Assembly (NCBI GenBank): GCA_944322785.1
Contig: CALUPW010000002.1
Span: 186,001-250,000, forward strand
DNA: 64,000 nt
Reading direction: 5' to 3'
Origin: Candidatus Gastranaerophilales bacterium
GTDB lineage: Bacteria > Cyanobacteriota > Vampirovibrionia > Gastranaerophilales > Gastranaerophilaceae
The first letter of the stretch is position 1. Each line of letters begins with the position of its first letter. A program made the translations under genes and the position numbers. Under the pieces are notes generated by a model, which worked only from the letters and a program-made list of their open reading frames with translations, was not told the DNA's origin and searched no databases. This document shows positions 44,644-53,368 of this stretch, piece by piece.

Positions 44644-45327
44644 TTATTTGTTCTCCTTTTTATTCGAAATAAAATGTGCACGTTTGGAATTCAATTTGAT
44701 GTTTTCAAACGTGTATAAACGGGCCGGTCTTTTGGAAGATGATTTGGTATATTCATCCAGTTCAATAAGCCCGTCTGTAGAAAGCGCCTTTTTACGGAAA
44801 TTACGTTTGTCGAGTTTTTTGTCCATAATAAGTTCATAAGCTTTCTGCATTTCAGTCAGTGTAAATTTTTCATTCAATAATTGATAGGCAACAGGACAAA
44901 TTTCTAATCTTTCACGTGTGCGTTTAAGTGAATATTCAATAATTTCTTTGTGGTCAAACGCAAGCGGCGGCAAGTCGGAAATTTTGTGCCAGCCGAGTTC
45001 CGGTGTTGAAATAATTTGAATATCTTCTGCCCGAACGAGTGCAAAATATGCACATGTAATAACCCTTGCGTTAGGGTGACGGAGCGGATCGCCGAATGTG
45101 TAAAGCTGTTCAAGATAAATATTGTCAACATTCGTACGCTCTTTTAAAACTCTTAAAGCCGCCTGATCAAGGTTTTCCGACAACCTTACATACCCTCCGG
45201 GGATTGCCCATTTGTCTTTAAAAGGTTCATTGAGCCTTTTTACAAGCAATACCTGTAAAGAACCGTTCTTAATTGTCAATATTACAACGTCAACCGTTAT
45301 CTCGTGTGTCTTTGTCTCATTGAACAT
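44644..45327 (-). CDS. Nudix-domain protein with C-terminal winged helix (NrtR-like regulator)
   Basis: The 227 aa combine a Nudix fold (residues about 8-140) with a C-terminal helix-turn-helix (FTLTEMQKAYELIMDKKLDK, NFRKKAL). NrtR proteins of this plan sense ADP-ribose and repress NAD genes. The Nudix box is degenerate: GGYVRLSENLDQAALRVLKE replaces the usual G-x5-E-x7-REUXEE with loss of key glutamates, consistent with a ligand sensor rather than a hydrolase. ATG 45327 has AAGGT about 10 nt upstream; an in-frame extension to 45357 lacks an SD. No NAD gene is adjacent, so targets are unknown. Confidence 0.85.
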   Translation of the reverse strand: MFNETKTHEITVDVVILTIKNGSLQVLLVKRLNEPFKDKWAIPGGYVRLSENLDQAALRVLKERTNVDNIYLEQLYTFGDPLRHPNARVITCAYFALVRAEDIQIISTPELGWHKISDLPPLAFDHKEIIEYSLKRTRERLEICPVAYQLLNEKFTLTEMQKAYELIMDKKLDKRNFRKKALSTDGLIELDEYTKSSSKRPARLYTFENIKLNSKRAHFISNKKENK

Positions 45328-45444
45328 AATTATTTTTACCTTAATAAAATAATACAATAAAAATATTTTTTTACATAAGTTAATATTATATATATTTAAT
45401 ATTTTTTTACAAAGATATTAAAAAAAGTAAATTTCTTAAATCTT

Positions 45445-45464
45445 AAATACTTTATATATATAAC
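45445..45464 (+). promoter_or_regulatory. TACTTTATATATATAA promoter-like motif
   Basis: AAATACTTTATATATATAAC lies 21-40 bp upstream of ATG 45485. It is followed by a tandem AACGGGGA(A) repeat that supplies the SD. Same motif as before the genes at 59315 and 60703. Confidence 0.5.
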
Positions 45465-45484
45465 GGGGAACAACGGGGAAAGTT

Positions 45485-46471
45485 ATGACGTTCGGATATA
45501 TAGGATTTAATAATTTTAATATGTTTACGCCATTTGCATACGGCGGATATTACGGCTGTTTTTCTCCGTTTATGTCATACGGTTATTGTTACAATCCGTT
45601 TTCTGTTTTTAATACGGCAATGCAGCTGATGAGTGCCGTATTGCCTTCAGGTTCAAATACTTACGGCTATAACAGTTATAATTACCGACCCTATAATTAT
45701 AACAATAATTATAATTATAATTATTCAATTCCAAAGATTAACTTTGGTTTTGCCGATGTAAACTTTAACAGCCTTTACGACGGGATGTATCCTCCAAAAG
45801 ATTATTCAAAAGAACTTTTAAATTCTTTTGGCACAATAACAGCTCCCGTTTATAACAGAAATTCATATCAAAATTTAACAACATCAAGTCTTTACAGTTT
45901 TCCTGTTTATAGTACCGGTGATATTTATAAAAGTTCGCCTGTCTTTGAATACAAACCTTCATCAGTTACCCTTCAGGGCAGTCATTTAAATAAAGAATTT
46001 CTTGATAAAGTAAAACAGGTTGCAAAAAATCTTAATTGCGATTATCAGGATTTGCTCGCTGTAATGAATTCCGAATCTGGCTTAAAGCCGGACAAATGGA
46101 ATGCGTCAAAATCTGCTGTCGGTTTAATTCAGTTTACAAACAGTGCCTTAGCCGAAATAAAACGGATTTACGGAATTGAACTTACAAAAGAACAGGTTTC
46201 AAAAATGTCTGCATTGGAACAGCTGGATTTAGCTGAAAAATATTTAAAAATTACAACCAAAAAATTCGGCGGACGCAAACTCACAGCCTCTGATTTGTAT
46301 GCATCGCTTTATCTGCCCGCACGTGCAAATAGTGATGTTCTTGCACGGAAGGGAGAAAATTATTACGATTGCAACAGCGGACTTGATATGAACGGCGACG
46401 GTGTGATTACAAAAGAAGATCTTGAAAAACGTCTTTCTCAAAAGCGTGTAAACCTTGATACTTTCGCATAA
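45485..46471 (+). CDS. Lytic-transglycosylase-like protein with Tyr/Asn-rich N-terminus and EF-hand-like loop (328 aa)
   Basis: Residues 1-85 are aromatic and Asn/Gly-rich (NYNNNYNYNYSIP), low-complexity and without a Sec signal. Residues about 175-290 resemble an SLT/lysozyme-like domain: LLAVMNSESGLKPDKWN with likely catalytic E197, then SAVGLIQFTNSALAEI and LYLPARA, found in structural or phage-type murein hydrolases. A Ca2+-binding-like loop DMNGDGVITKED follows. It would cleave peptidoglycan if exported. GGGGAAAG precedes the ATG. Export route and role are unknown; a structural role at an envelope-spanning machine is one option. Confidence 0.75.
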   Translation: MTFGYIGFNNFNMFTPFAYGGYYGCFSPFMSYGYCYNPFSVFNTAMQLMSAVLPSGSNTYGYNSYNYRPYNYNNNYNYNYSIPKINFGFADVNFNSLYDGMYPPKDYSKELLNSFGTITAPVYNRNSYQNLTTSSLYSFPVYSTGDIYKSSPVFEYKPSSVTLQGSHLNKEFLDKVKQVAKNLNCDYQDLLAVMNSESGLKPDKWNASKSAVGLIQFTNSALAEIKRIYGIELTKEQVSKMSALEQLDLAEKYLKITTKKFGGRKLTASDLYASLYLPARANSDVLARKGENYYDCNSGLDMNGDGVITKEDLEKRLSQKRVNLDTFA

Positions 46472-46620
46472 TTTAATAAATATTACAATTTAGTGATTAA
46501 AAGTTGCAGAGAAAAATTGTTTCGTGTATTGTCATGGAATAATAATTATTTATTGATTATAATTGTTATTATATGAAGCACATATAATTTGGGCGGCACC
46601 GGATTAGCGGAAGGAAAATT

Positions 46621-47499
46621 ATGGAAAAGGGATATGTGGAAAACGGTTTTATCGTTGACTTAAGCAACGCAAGAAAAACTTCGGAAATTATTTATGAACT
46701 GAGCAGAATTTTGGATTTGCCCGAGGCAAAAGAGAAAAAAGTCTGTTTGAAACTTGGTGAAGTCAATCTTAATCAATCCCAGCTGATAAGTGTGAAAGCT
46801 TTAATTGAGTCAATGGACAGCGAACTGGAATTCATTTCGACTGTATCAGATGAAACAAAAGCGTCTGCCGAAAGTTTGGGTATAACGATTTTTGAGCTTG
46901 AAAATAAAGTTGAAGCTCCGGAATTTAAGGAAGACGGAAGCGTTGAAGAAAACGTAAATCCGGAGCTTGAAAGCGCTCTTGATAAAATCTTTGGAGAAGG
47001 CGATTTTGAAGAGCGATATCCGGAAGAAGATGATGAAAAAGAAGTTAATGAAGAAGTCCGCTCGGACATTCAAATTTCAACAGATGAGTTTGACAGTTTT
47101 GATGAAACTTTTGACGAAATTAAAAAACACATGAAAGAAACGGAAAAACTTCCGACACTTTATGTTCAAAGAACCCTTCGTTCAGGTCAGAGTTTGAAAT
47201 CCGACGGCAATATAGTAATTATCGGAGATGTAAATCCCGGGGCCGAAATTATTGCAAAAGGCGACATAACAGTATGGGGAGTGCTGGGAGGAATTGCACA
47301 TGCAGGTTCTGACGGAAACAATTATTCAAGAATTCGAGCTTTGAAACTTCATGCAATTCAGCTAAGAATCGGTGATATTTTTGCAAGACGCCCTGATACT
47401 GTAAACATCCCGTACGTTCAAAAGACGGATTCTTTTGTGCCAGAGGAGGCAAGAGTAAGCAGAAAACATATTGTTATTTATAAATTACATGAAGCATAA
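46621..47499 (+). CDS. minC: Septum site-determining protein MinC
   Basis: FtsZ-polymerisation inhibitor recruited to the membrane by MinD. The C-terminal beta-helix domain (residues about 178-285) is clear: LYVQRTLRSGQSLKSDGNIV, GDVNPGAEIIAKGDITVWG and GGIAHAGSDGN. The N-terminal domain (1-95) is divergent, and the linker 100-175 is unusually long and acidic (EERYPEEDDEKEVNEE). 292 aa. GGAAGGAAAA precedes the ATG. First gene of minCDE. Confidence 0.94.
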   Translation: MEKGYVENGFIVDLSNARKTSEIIYELSRILDLPEAKEKKVCLKLGEVNLNQSQLISVKALIESMDSELEFISTVSDETKASAESLGITIFELENKVEAPEFKEDGSVEENVNPELESALDKIFGEGDFEERYPEEDDEKEVNEEVRSDIQISTDEFDSFDETFDEIKKHMKETEKLPTLYVQRTLRSGQSLKSDGNIVIIGDVNPGAEIIAKGDITVWGVLGGIAHAGSDGNNYSRIRALKLHAIQLRIGDIFARRPDTVNIPYVQKTDSFVPEEARVSRKHIVIYKLHEA

Positions 47500-47550
47500 T
47501 TTTATAAATACCCTTAAAAGAATTAAAAGTTAAATATAAAAGGAGAACTA

Positions 47551-48366
47551 ATGAGCGGTCGAGTTATAGTAATTACTTCCGGTAAAGGCGGAGTAGGAAA
47601 GACAACCACCAACGCAAATATAGGTACGGCACTTGCAAGAGCCGGCAAAAAAGTTGTGATGATTGATACAGACTTGGGTCTTAGAAATTTGGACCTTTTA
47701 CTGGGGCTTGAAAACAGAATTGTTTATACAATTGTCGATGTCGTTGAAGAACGCTGCAAACTTAGACAGGCACTGGTAAAAGACAAGAAAAATCCAAACC
47801 TCTGTCTTCTTGCCGCAGCCCAAACAAGAGATAAAACAGCAGTAACAGAAGAACAATTGAAAAAAATCTGTGAAGAACTTCAAAAAGATTTTGATTTTAT
47901 CCTTGTAGATTGCCCGGCAGGAATTGAACAGGGATTTCAAAACGCTGTTGCAGGTGCAAGCGAAGCTATTGTTGTTACAACGCCAGAGATGTCCGCAGTT
48001 CGTGATGCAGACAGAATTATCGGACTTTTAGAGGCAAAAGAAGAAATTAAATCGTACAAATTATTGTTAAACAGAGTCCGGCCAAACCTCATAAAATCAA
48101 ATGACATGATGAGCGTCGAAGACGTTGTTGAGATACTTTCAGCCGATTTAATCGGAATAATTCCGGAAGATACGGGAATTATCACCTCAACCAACAAAGG
48201 CGACCCGATTGTAAATGATGAAAATTCGCTTGCAGGTAAAGCTTACAACAATGTAGCAAGAAGAATTATGGGCGAAGATGTTCCTTTCCTCAATTTAGAA
48301 GAAGATACCGGCGTTTTTGCAAAAGTTAAAAAATTCTTTTCCGGTTTAATGGGAAAGGAGAAGTAA
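47551..48366 (+). CDS. minD: Septum site-determining ATPase MinD
   Basis: Membrane-cycling ATPase that carries MinC and is released by MinE. Deviant Walker A SGKGGVGKTTTNANIG (residues 10-25), DTDLGLRNLD, LVDCPAGIEQGF, and a C-terminal amphipathic membrane-targeting helix (VFAKVKKFFSGLMGK). 271 aa, normal length. AAAGGAG precedes the ATG. MinE begins 2 bp after its stop. Confidence 0.97.
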   Translation: MSGRVIVITSGKGGVGKTTTNANIGTALARAGKKVVMIDTDLGLRNLDLLLGLENRIVYTIVDVVEERCKLRQALVKDKKNPNLCLLAAAQTRDKTAVTEEQLKKICEELQKDFDFILVDCPAGIEQGFQNAVAGASEAIVVTTPEMSAVRDADRIIGLLEAKEEIKSYKLLLNRVRPNLIKSNDMMSVEDVVEILSADLIGIIPEDTGIITSTNKGDPIVNDENSLAGKAYNNVARRIMGEDVPFLNLEEDTGVFAKVKKFFSGLMGKEK

Positions 48367-48367
48367 G

Positions 48368-48820
48368 ATGAAAGATATTTTTCAGGATTTATTCAATAAA
48401 GTTTTCGGATTTTTTCGTCAGGCAGAAAAAGAAGAAAATGCAAAGGAAACTGCCGTAAATAGACTTCGGGTTGTTCTCATGCAGGACAGAACCAATCTAA
48501 CACCTGAACTCCTTGAAAAAATGAGGGGCGAATTAATTGAACTATTATCTAAATATGTAGAAATGGATAAAGACGCTCTTGAACTTAACTTTGAACAGGA
48601 AGGAAATCAAATGGCACTTATGCTTTCAATTCCTGTTTTAAGAGCAAAAGATGAAGATGAAATAGAAGCTGCGGAAACTTCAGATGAAGAAAATGAAGAA
48701 AGTTCCGAAGACAATGACGAGGAGCAAGTTTCAGAGGATGAAAACGATACCCGAACTGATGAAACCGAATCCGAAAAACAGGAGTCTAATACCAACTCAA
48801 AACAAAACAAATCAAAATAA
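48368..48820 (+). CDS. minE: Cell division topological specificity factor MinE with acidic C-terminal tail
   Basis: Stimulates MinD ATPase, producing Min oscillation. The core (residues 1-92) has the MinD-activating helix TAVNRLRVVLMQDRTNL and the dimer domain ELIELLSKYVEMDKDALEL. Residues 93-150 are an added disordered tail dominated by Glu, Asp, Ser and Asn (EENEESSEDNDEEQVSEDEN). MinE is usually 80-100 aa, so the tail is unusual. GGAGAAG overlaps the end of minD. Confidence 0.94.
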   Translation: MKDIFQDLFNKVFGFFRQAEKEENAKETAVNRLRVVLMQDRTNLTPELLEKMRGELIELLSKYVEMDKDALELNFEQEGNQMALMLSIPVLRAKDEDEIEAAETSDEENEESSEDNDEEQVSEDENDTRTDETESEKQESNTNSKQNKSK

Positions 48821-48858
48821 TCCTCTGAATTTTTCAGAGTAAAAAGAGAGAGAAATTT

Positions 48859-48884
48859 TACCGCATAAAATGCGGTATTTTTTT
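48859..48884 (+). terminator. Rho-independent terminator of minCDE
   Basis: TACCGCAT (48859-48866) and ATGCGGTA (48870-48877) around AAA, followed by seven T. It separates the min operon from the ribosomal cluster. Confidence 0.9.
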
Positions 48885-48954
48885 GTAATAAGCAGATGTT
48901 TGAAAAATGTAACAAAACATGTTACAAAAATGAAACAATATGACAAAATCTTTG

Positions 48955-48983
48955 TTGACAGGCATTTATGTTTATAATAATAT
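48955..48983 (+). promoter_or_regulatory. Sigma-70-type promoter of the S10 ribosomal operon
   Basis: Perfect TTGACA (48955-48960), 17 bp, TAATAT (48978-48983). It lies 143 bp upstream of rpsJ. A small inverted repeat TGTAAC...GTTACA (48908-48926) sits just upstream. Confidence 0.8.
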
Positions 48984-49125
48984 CGGTATGCTTGAAGTAT
49001 AGTAAATTTTTATAAATACCCGAAATTATTTACAAATAGCAACTCAGGCAAATGAAGGCGGCAAAGAGGTTTCGCCTGAATATAAACCTCAAAAGTGTAT
49101 TTATACAAAAAGAAAAGGAATAAAT
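48984..49125 (+). promoter_or_regulatory. Leader of the S10 operon
   Basis: About 135 nt of untranslated leader. A hairpin is possible with TCAGGC near 49045 pairing with GCCTGA near 49073 and an inner AGGCG/CGCCT. GAAAAGGAA is the rpsJ SD. In Enterobacteria the S10 leader is the L4 target; no sequence match to that element is claimed. Confidence 0.45.
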
Positions 49126-49443
49126 ATGGCAAGCACAAAAAGACAAAGAATCAGAGTTTGTTTAAAAGCTTACGATCACAAATTAATTGACGTATCTTCT
49201 GACAAAATCGTAGAAACTGCAAAAAGAACAGATGCAAAAGTTGCAGGCCCGATTCCTTTACCTACAAAAAGACGTATATATTGCGTACTTCGTTCACCTC
49301 ACGTTGATAAAAAATCTCGTGAACACTTTGAACTGAGAACACACAAACGTATAATTGATATATACGAACCAACTCAACAAACAACTGAAGAGTTAAGTAG
49401 ATTAGATTTACCGGCCGGTGTTGATATTGAGGTAAAACTCTAG
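49126..49443 (+). CDS. rpsJ: 30S ribosomal protein S10
   Basis: Small-subunit head protein, also NusE in antitermination. 105 aa with the family pattern [40 protein letters not shown] and [10 protein letters not shown]. First gene of the S10-spc cluster. A 258-bp gap to rplC is far longer than usual in this operon. Confidence 0.98.
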   Translation: MASTKRQRIRVCLKAYDHKLIDVSSDKIVETAKRTDAKVAGPIPLPTKRRIYCVLRSPHVDKKSREHFELRTHKRIIDIYEPTQQTTEELSRLDLPAGVDIEVKL

Positions 49444-49701
49444 AACTGTTTTGCCGGATGCGTTTTGTGTAAGCAAATCGATAAAGGCAGCAGGCTGAGG
49501 CCGACATTGAAAATTAAATAAGCATTATGCATACGATAATGTGATCTACTGCCCGCCCGACAGGTTAAAGCCGAAAGCGGCGGAGGGTGAAAGTCCCGAA
49601 GGTAAAGTACAAGGCAGCAAGTAGCGCTCGCAAGTGAAAATGCAAACCCGAAAGGGCGGAATGTGTCCGTCACTTTTAAGGGTGAGCTAGAAAGGTAAAA
49701 T
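49444..49701 (+). other. Structured gap between rpsJ and rplC
   Basis: No gene is seen. Hairpins: CATTAT-GCATACG-ATAATG near 49521-49541, CCCGAAAGGG (GNRA-type loop) near 49648, and CGGA-ATGTG-TCCG just after it. GAGCTAGAAAGG supplies the rplC SD. It probably forms a folded intercistronic RNA. Confidence 0.5.
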
Positions 49702-50337
49702 ATGACACTAGGTGTAATAGGTAAAAAACTTGGAATGACTCAAATTTTTGACGAACACGGATTAGCAATTCCGGTAACCGTTATAAAAGTTGACGATATT
49801 GTTGTTACTCAGGTAAAAACAGTTGAAACAGACGGTTACAACGCAATTCAGGTCGGAACGGTTGCAGCTAAAGAAAAACACTTAACAAAAGCTCAACTCG
49901 GTCATTTCAAAAAGAATAATTTACAAAATTTCAGACACTTACAAGAATTCAGAGTTGACAATCCGTCAGATTACAAAGTCGGTGACAAAATCGAACTCTC
50001 AGTTCTTGATAATGTTGAAAAAGTTGATGTAACAGGGAAATCAATTGGTAAAGGTTTCCAAGGTACAGTAAAACGCTGGAACTTCGGCAGAGGACCGATG
50101 GGTCATGGTTCCAAAAATCACAGAGAACCCGGTTCAATCGGTGCAGGTACAACTCCTTCACGTGTTATCAAAGGCAAAAGAATGGCAGGTAACATGGGCA
50201 ATGAAAGAGTCACTATTACAAAATTGAAATTGGTAAAAGTAGATGCCGAAAAAAATCTTGTATTAGTAAAAGGTTCAGTACCCGGCTGCGAAGGCAGACT
50301 TGTAACAATAGTTCCGACAAGAACTAAATGGAATTAA
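49702..50337 (+). CDS. rplC: 50S ribosomal protein L3
   Basis: Early-assembly large-subunit protein near the peptidyl-transferase centre. 211 aa; start LGVIGKKLGMTQIFDEHG and signature FQGTVKRWNFGRGPMGHGSK with the following HREPGSIGAGTTPSRV are standard. SD AGAAAGG. Followed by another long structured gap. Confidence 0.98.
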   Translation: MTLGVIGKKLGMTQIFDEHGLAIPVTVIKVDDIVVTQVKTVETDGYNAIQVGTVAAKEKHLTKAQLGHFKKNNLQNFRHLQEFRVDNPSDYKVGDKIELSVLDNVEKVDVTGKSIGKGFQGTVKRWNFGRGPMGHGSKNHREPGSIGAGTTPSRVIKGKRMAGNMGNERVTITKLKLVKVDAEKNLVLVKGSVPGCEGRLVTIVPTRTKWN

Positions 50338-50576
50338 AAGGCGTAAGCCGGTGTGATGCCGGTGCCGGATTGCGGTGTGCAATACTGGGCATCACTCAAT
50401 AACACCGCCGTTATGAACGAAGCGGCAGCGAAGTGAATGAAGCAATCTTTGATTGCACAGGCGGTAAATCCAAGATAAAGACAAACAGAAAAGTTTTAAA
50501 AATCCCGAGTTGCCAAATAAAACGGATTTCCGAAAGGGGTAACAGGCAGTAGAGTAAATAATAAAGGAAAACTAAA
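50338..50576 (+). other. Structured gap between rplC and rplD
   Basis: No gene in 239 bp. Three nested helices are visible: GTGATGCC/GGCATCAC (50353-50360 with 50388-50395) enclosing ATTGC-GGTGT-GCAAT; ACCGCC/GGCGGT (50404-50409 with 50460-50465) enclosing GCAATC-TTT-GATTGC; and GTTGCC/GGTAAC (about 50512-50543) enclosing CGGA-TT-TCCG. The order and nesting argue for a folded RNA. Confidence 0.6.
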
Positions 50577-51206
50577 ATGTCAAAAGAAATTTTAAATACA
50601 AACGGAGAAAAATTAGGTGAAATTACCTTAAATGAAAATATTTTCGGAGTTGAACCGAATTTGCATGTAATGCATATGGCATTGAGAAGACAATTAAATA
50701 ATGCACGTCAGGGTTCAGCCTGCGCAAAAACAAGAGCTGAAGTTTCAGGCGGCGGTAAAAAACCCTGGAAACAAAAAGGTACAGGTCGTGCCCGTGCCGG
50801 TTCATTACGTTCACCTTTATTTGCAGGCGGCGGTGTTGTTTTCGGACCGAAACCGAGAAGCTATGCCTTCAATATGCCGCAAAAAGCAAGAAAATTGGCT
50901 TTGAAATCTGCATTATCCGCAAGACAAGACCAGTTAATTGTTGTAAAAGATTTTTCAACAATCACGGAACCTAAAACAAAATTAATGGTTAGTGCATTAA
51001 AATCATTAAACGTTTCAGGAAAAGTTTTAATTGTTGCAGATACAAAAGCAGCAGAAAACAAATTCTTGGAATTGTCAGCAAGAAATATTCCGAGTGTAAA
51101 AATGATTTTACCTTCAAACCTGAACGTAAAAGATTTGTTGGAAGCTGACTTCGTTGTAATGACAGAAGCATCAGTAAAAGATATCACTGAAAGATTAAGC
51201 AAATAA
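50577..51206 (+). CDS. rplD: 50S ribosomal protein L4
   Basis: Large-subunit tunnel protein and, in some bacteria, the autogenous regulator of this operon. 209 aa with the extended loop GGGKKPWKQKGTGRARAGSL that lines the exit tunnel. AAAGGAAAA precedes the ATG. Preceded by a strongly structured 239-nt gap, which makes local feedback control conceivable. Confidence 0.98.
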   Translation: MSKEILNTNGEKLGEITLNENIFGVEPNLHVMHMALRRQLNNARQGSACAKTRAEVSGGGKKPWKQKGTGRARAGSLRSPLFAGGGVVFGPKPRSYAFNMPQKARKLALKSALSARQDQLIVVKDFSTITEPKTKLMVSALKSLNVSGKVLIVADTKAAENKFLELSARNIPSVKMILPSNLNVKDLLEADFVVMTEASVKDITERLSK

Positions 51207-51253
51207 AAGAACACAAGAGATATCAATCCGAAAAAAGAAAAGGAAATCAGATA

Positions 51254-51562
51254 ATGAGTAAAGATATGACAAATACAGAAAAATTATACGGAATAATTAA
51301 AAAGCCGTTAATTACCGAAAAATCAGTAGGTGCAACAACACTTGGTCAATATACTTTTGAAGTGGTAAAAGATGCCACGAAAATTGAAATTGCACAAGCA
51401 GTAGAATTAGCTTTTCCGGGACGAAAAGTTAAAAAAGTAAGAACGGTTTATATGCCTTCTCATCAAAAAAGAATGGGATACAAATTCGGCAGAACCGACA
51501 GTTCTAAAAAAGCCATCGTGACAATCGAAGGCGATCCGATTGAAGAATTAATCGGAGCATAG
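51254..51562 (+). CDS. rplW: 50S ribosomal protein L23
   Basis: Exit-site protein that docks trigger factor and SRP. 102 aa; IIKKPLITEKSVGATTLGQY and AVELAFPGRKVKKVRTVYMP are family-typical. SD AAAAGGAAA. Confidence 0.97.
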   Translation: MSKDMTNTEKLYGIIKKPLITEKSVGATTLGQYTFEVVKDATKIEIAQAVELAFPGRKVKKVRTVYMPSHQKRMGYKFGRTDSSKKAIVTIEGDPIEELIGA

Positions 51563-51727
51563 ATAAGCCCGACAAAGGGCACCGTTTGCAGTATTGACTT
51601 GTACTAAGCAAGACAGTCAGGCAAATTCCGCCACGTTTAATGCAAAGGTGCATTAACTGGTCAAATAACGGGGCGTCAGGCACAAGTCCCTTAATGTAAA
51701 ACAAAGCCAACCAAAGGAGAAAATAAA
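51563..51727 (+). other. Structured gap between rplW and rplB
   Basis: No gene. Contains GCCC-GACAAA-GGGC (about 51568-51581) and a perfect TTAATGCA-AAGG-TGCATTAA hairpin (51637-51656). AAAGGAG at the end is the rplB SD. Confidence 0.55.
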
Positions 51728-52555
51728 ATGGCAATAAGAAAAATTAATCCGACATCTCCGGGTCAAAGAGGTATGACAAAAAGTGATTATCAGGAAATCA
51801 CAACATCAACTCCTGAAAAATCATTATTAAAATCATTAAAGAAAACAGCAGGAAGAAATAATACAGGTAGAATTACATGCCGTCACAAAGGAGGCGGGGT
51901 AAAAAGAACTTACCGTGTAATTGACTTTAAACGTGACAAGTTCGGAATTCCTGCAACAGTAAAAACAATTGAATATGATCCGAACAGAAATGTACGAATT
52001 TCATTAGTATATTATGCAGATGGTGAAAAAAGATATATTTTGACACCTGAAGGCTTAAACGTAGGTGATGTTATTGTTTCCGGACCGGAAGCTCCTGTCC
52101 AAAACGGTAATGCGCTTCCGTTAGAATTAATTCCGTTAGGTACAATTGTTCATAACATCGAATTGAACCCGGGTCGTGGCGGAGTTATGGTAAGATCAGC
52201 AGGAAACGCTGCTCAAGTAATGGCTAAAGAGGGCAATTACGTAACAATAAAATTACCGTCATCAGAAATGAGAATGGTAAGAAAAGAATGTATGGCAACT
52301 ATCGGAACTTTAGGAAATGCTGAATTCAAAAACATTTCTTTAGGTAAAGCCGGAAGAAAACGTTATATGGGTATCAGACCTACAGTCCGTGGTGTTACAA
52401 TGAACCCCTGCGATCACCCTCACGGTGGTGGTGAAGGTAAAACAGGTCCCGGCGGACACCCGAAAACACCTTGGGGTAAACCGGCTCTCGGTCAAAAGAC
52501 CAGAAAGAAAGGCAAAGCTTCTGATAAGTTAATAGTCAGAAGAAGAAGAAAATAA
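51728..52555 (+). CDS. rplB: 50S ribosomal protein L2
   Basis: Largest primary-binding 50S protein, needed for peptidyl transfer. 275 aa; [40 protein letters not shown] and the C-terminal histidine motif [20 protein letters not shown] are intact. SD AAAGGAG. Confidence 0.98.
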   Translation: MAIRKINPTSPGQRGMTKSDYQEITTSTPEKSLLKSLKKTAGRNNTGRITCRHKGGGVKRTYRVIDFKRDKFGIPATVKTIEYDPNRNVRISLVYYADGEKRYILTPEGLNVGDVIVSGPEAPVQNGNALPLELIPLGTIVHNIELNPGRGGVMVRSAGNAAQVMAKEGNYVTIKLPSSEMRMVRKECMATIGTLGNAEFKNISLGKAGRKRYMGIRPTVRGVTMNPCDHPHGGGEGKTGPGGHPKTPWGKPALGQKTRKKGKASDKLIVRRRRK

Positions 52556-52569
52556 TGTAAGTTAGCTAT

Positions 52570-52597
52570 GGAAAGGCTTTGTCAAACAAAGCCTTCC
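52570..52597 (+). other. Hairpin between rplB and rpsS
   Basis: GGAAAGGCTTTGT pairs with ACAAAGCCTTCC (one bulge) around CAA. It is as stable as a terminator stem but is followed by AAAATAAAAA, not a U-run, so it may be a processing or stability element. The gap is 112 bp. Confidence 0.55.
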
Positions 52598-52667
52598 CAA
52601 AATAAAAAGCGAACGAGCAAAACCCTTAAATTAAACTAAAATTAACAAAACAATAAAGGAGAAATTA

Positions 52668-52949
52668 ATGGCACGTTCATTAAAAAAAGGTCCATACGTA
52701 GAAGAAGCTCTACAAAAGAAAATTGCAAAAATGAATGCAAATTCGGAACATAAAGTAATAAAAACATGGTCAAGAGCATCAATGATAGTACCGGATATGT
52801 TAGGTCACACAATTGCTGTTCACAACGGCAAAACACATGTTCCGGTGTACGTAACAGAGCAAATGATTGGACACAAATTGGGTGAATTTGCACCTACAAG
52901 ATTATTTAAAGGACATGCAGGTTCTGATAAAACTGCAAAAAGAAAGTAG
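52668..52949 (+). CDS. rpsS: 30S ribosomal protein S19
   Basis: Small-subunit head protein at the A-site side. 93 aa with [40 protein letters not shown] and [25 protein letters not shown]. Confidence 0.98.
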   Translation: MARSLKKGPYVEEALQKKIAKMNANSEHKVIKTWSRASMIVPDMLGHTIAVHNGKTHVPVYVTEQMIGHKLGEFAPTRLFKGHAGSDKTAKRK

Positions 52950-53002
52950 CACGTGAGCACTAAAAAGCAAACGAGTTAGATAAAAATATAAGGAAAGTAA
53001 AA

Positions 53003-53344
53003 ATGGAAGCTAAAGCAAAACAAACAGATATAAAAATGACAGCAAGAAAACTTCGCAGAGTTATCAACGAAGTTCGTGGAAAATCTGTCAAAGAAGCTCA
53101 AGACATGTTACGTTTTATGCCTTATTTTGCAGCAAGAGTGGTAGAAAAGAACTTAAAAGCTGCAGTAGCTAATGCTCAGGAAAAATACGGCGTAAGCGCT
53201 GACAGTTTAAAGATTTCCGAAATCTTTGCTGATGAAAGCGTTACATACAAAAGAGCAAGACCTAGAGCTCAAGGCCGTATGTATAGCAGAATGAAACGTA
53301 CATCTCATCTTACTTTGAAAGTAAGCGATATCGTTAAAAAGTAG
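53003..53344 (+). CDS. rplV: 50S ribosomal protein L22
   Basis: Tunnel protein whose beta-hairpin is a macrolide-resistance site. 113 aa; KMTARKLRRVINEVRGKSVK and the hairpin KRARPRAQGRMYSRMKRTSH are visible. SD AAGGAAAG. Confidence 0.97.
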   Translation: MEAKAKQTDIKMTARKLRRVINEVRGKSVKEAQDMLRFMPYFAARVVEKNLKAAVANAQEKYGVSADSLKISEIFADESVTYKRARPRAQGRMYSRMKRTSHLTLKVSDIVKK

Positions 53345-53368
53345 TAGTAAAAACAAAAGGTATAAAAA

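Noticed and set aside
49444-49701. Group II intron or ribozyme remnant in the rpsJ-rplC gap
   Set aside because: GGGTGAAAGTCCC and GNRA-loop hairpins are suggestive, but no domain V/VI signature and no intron-encoded protein are visible.
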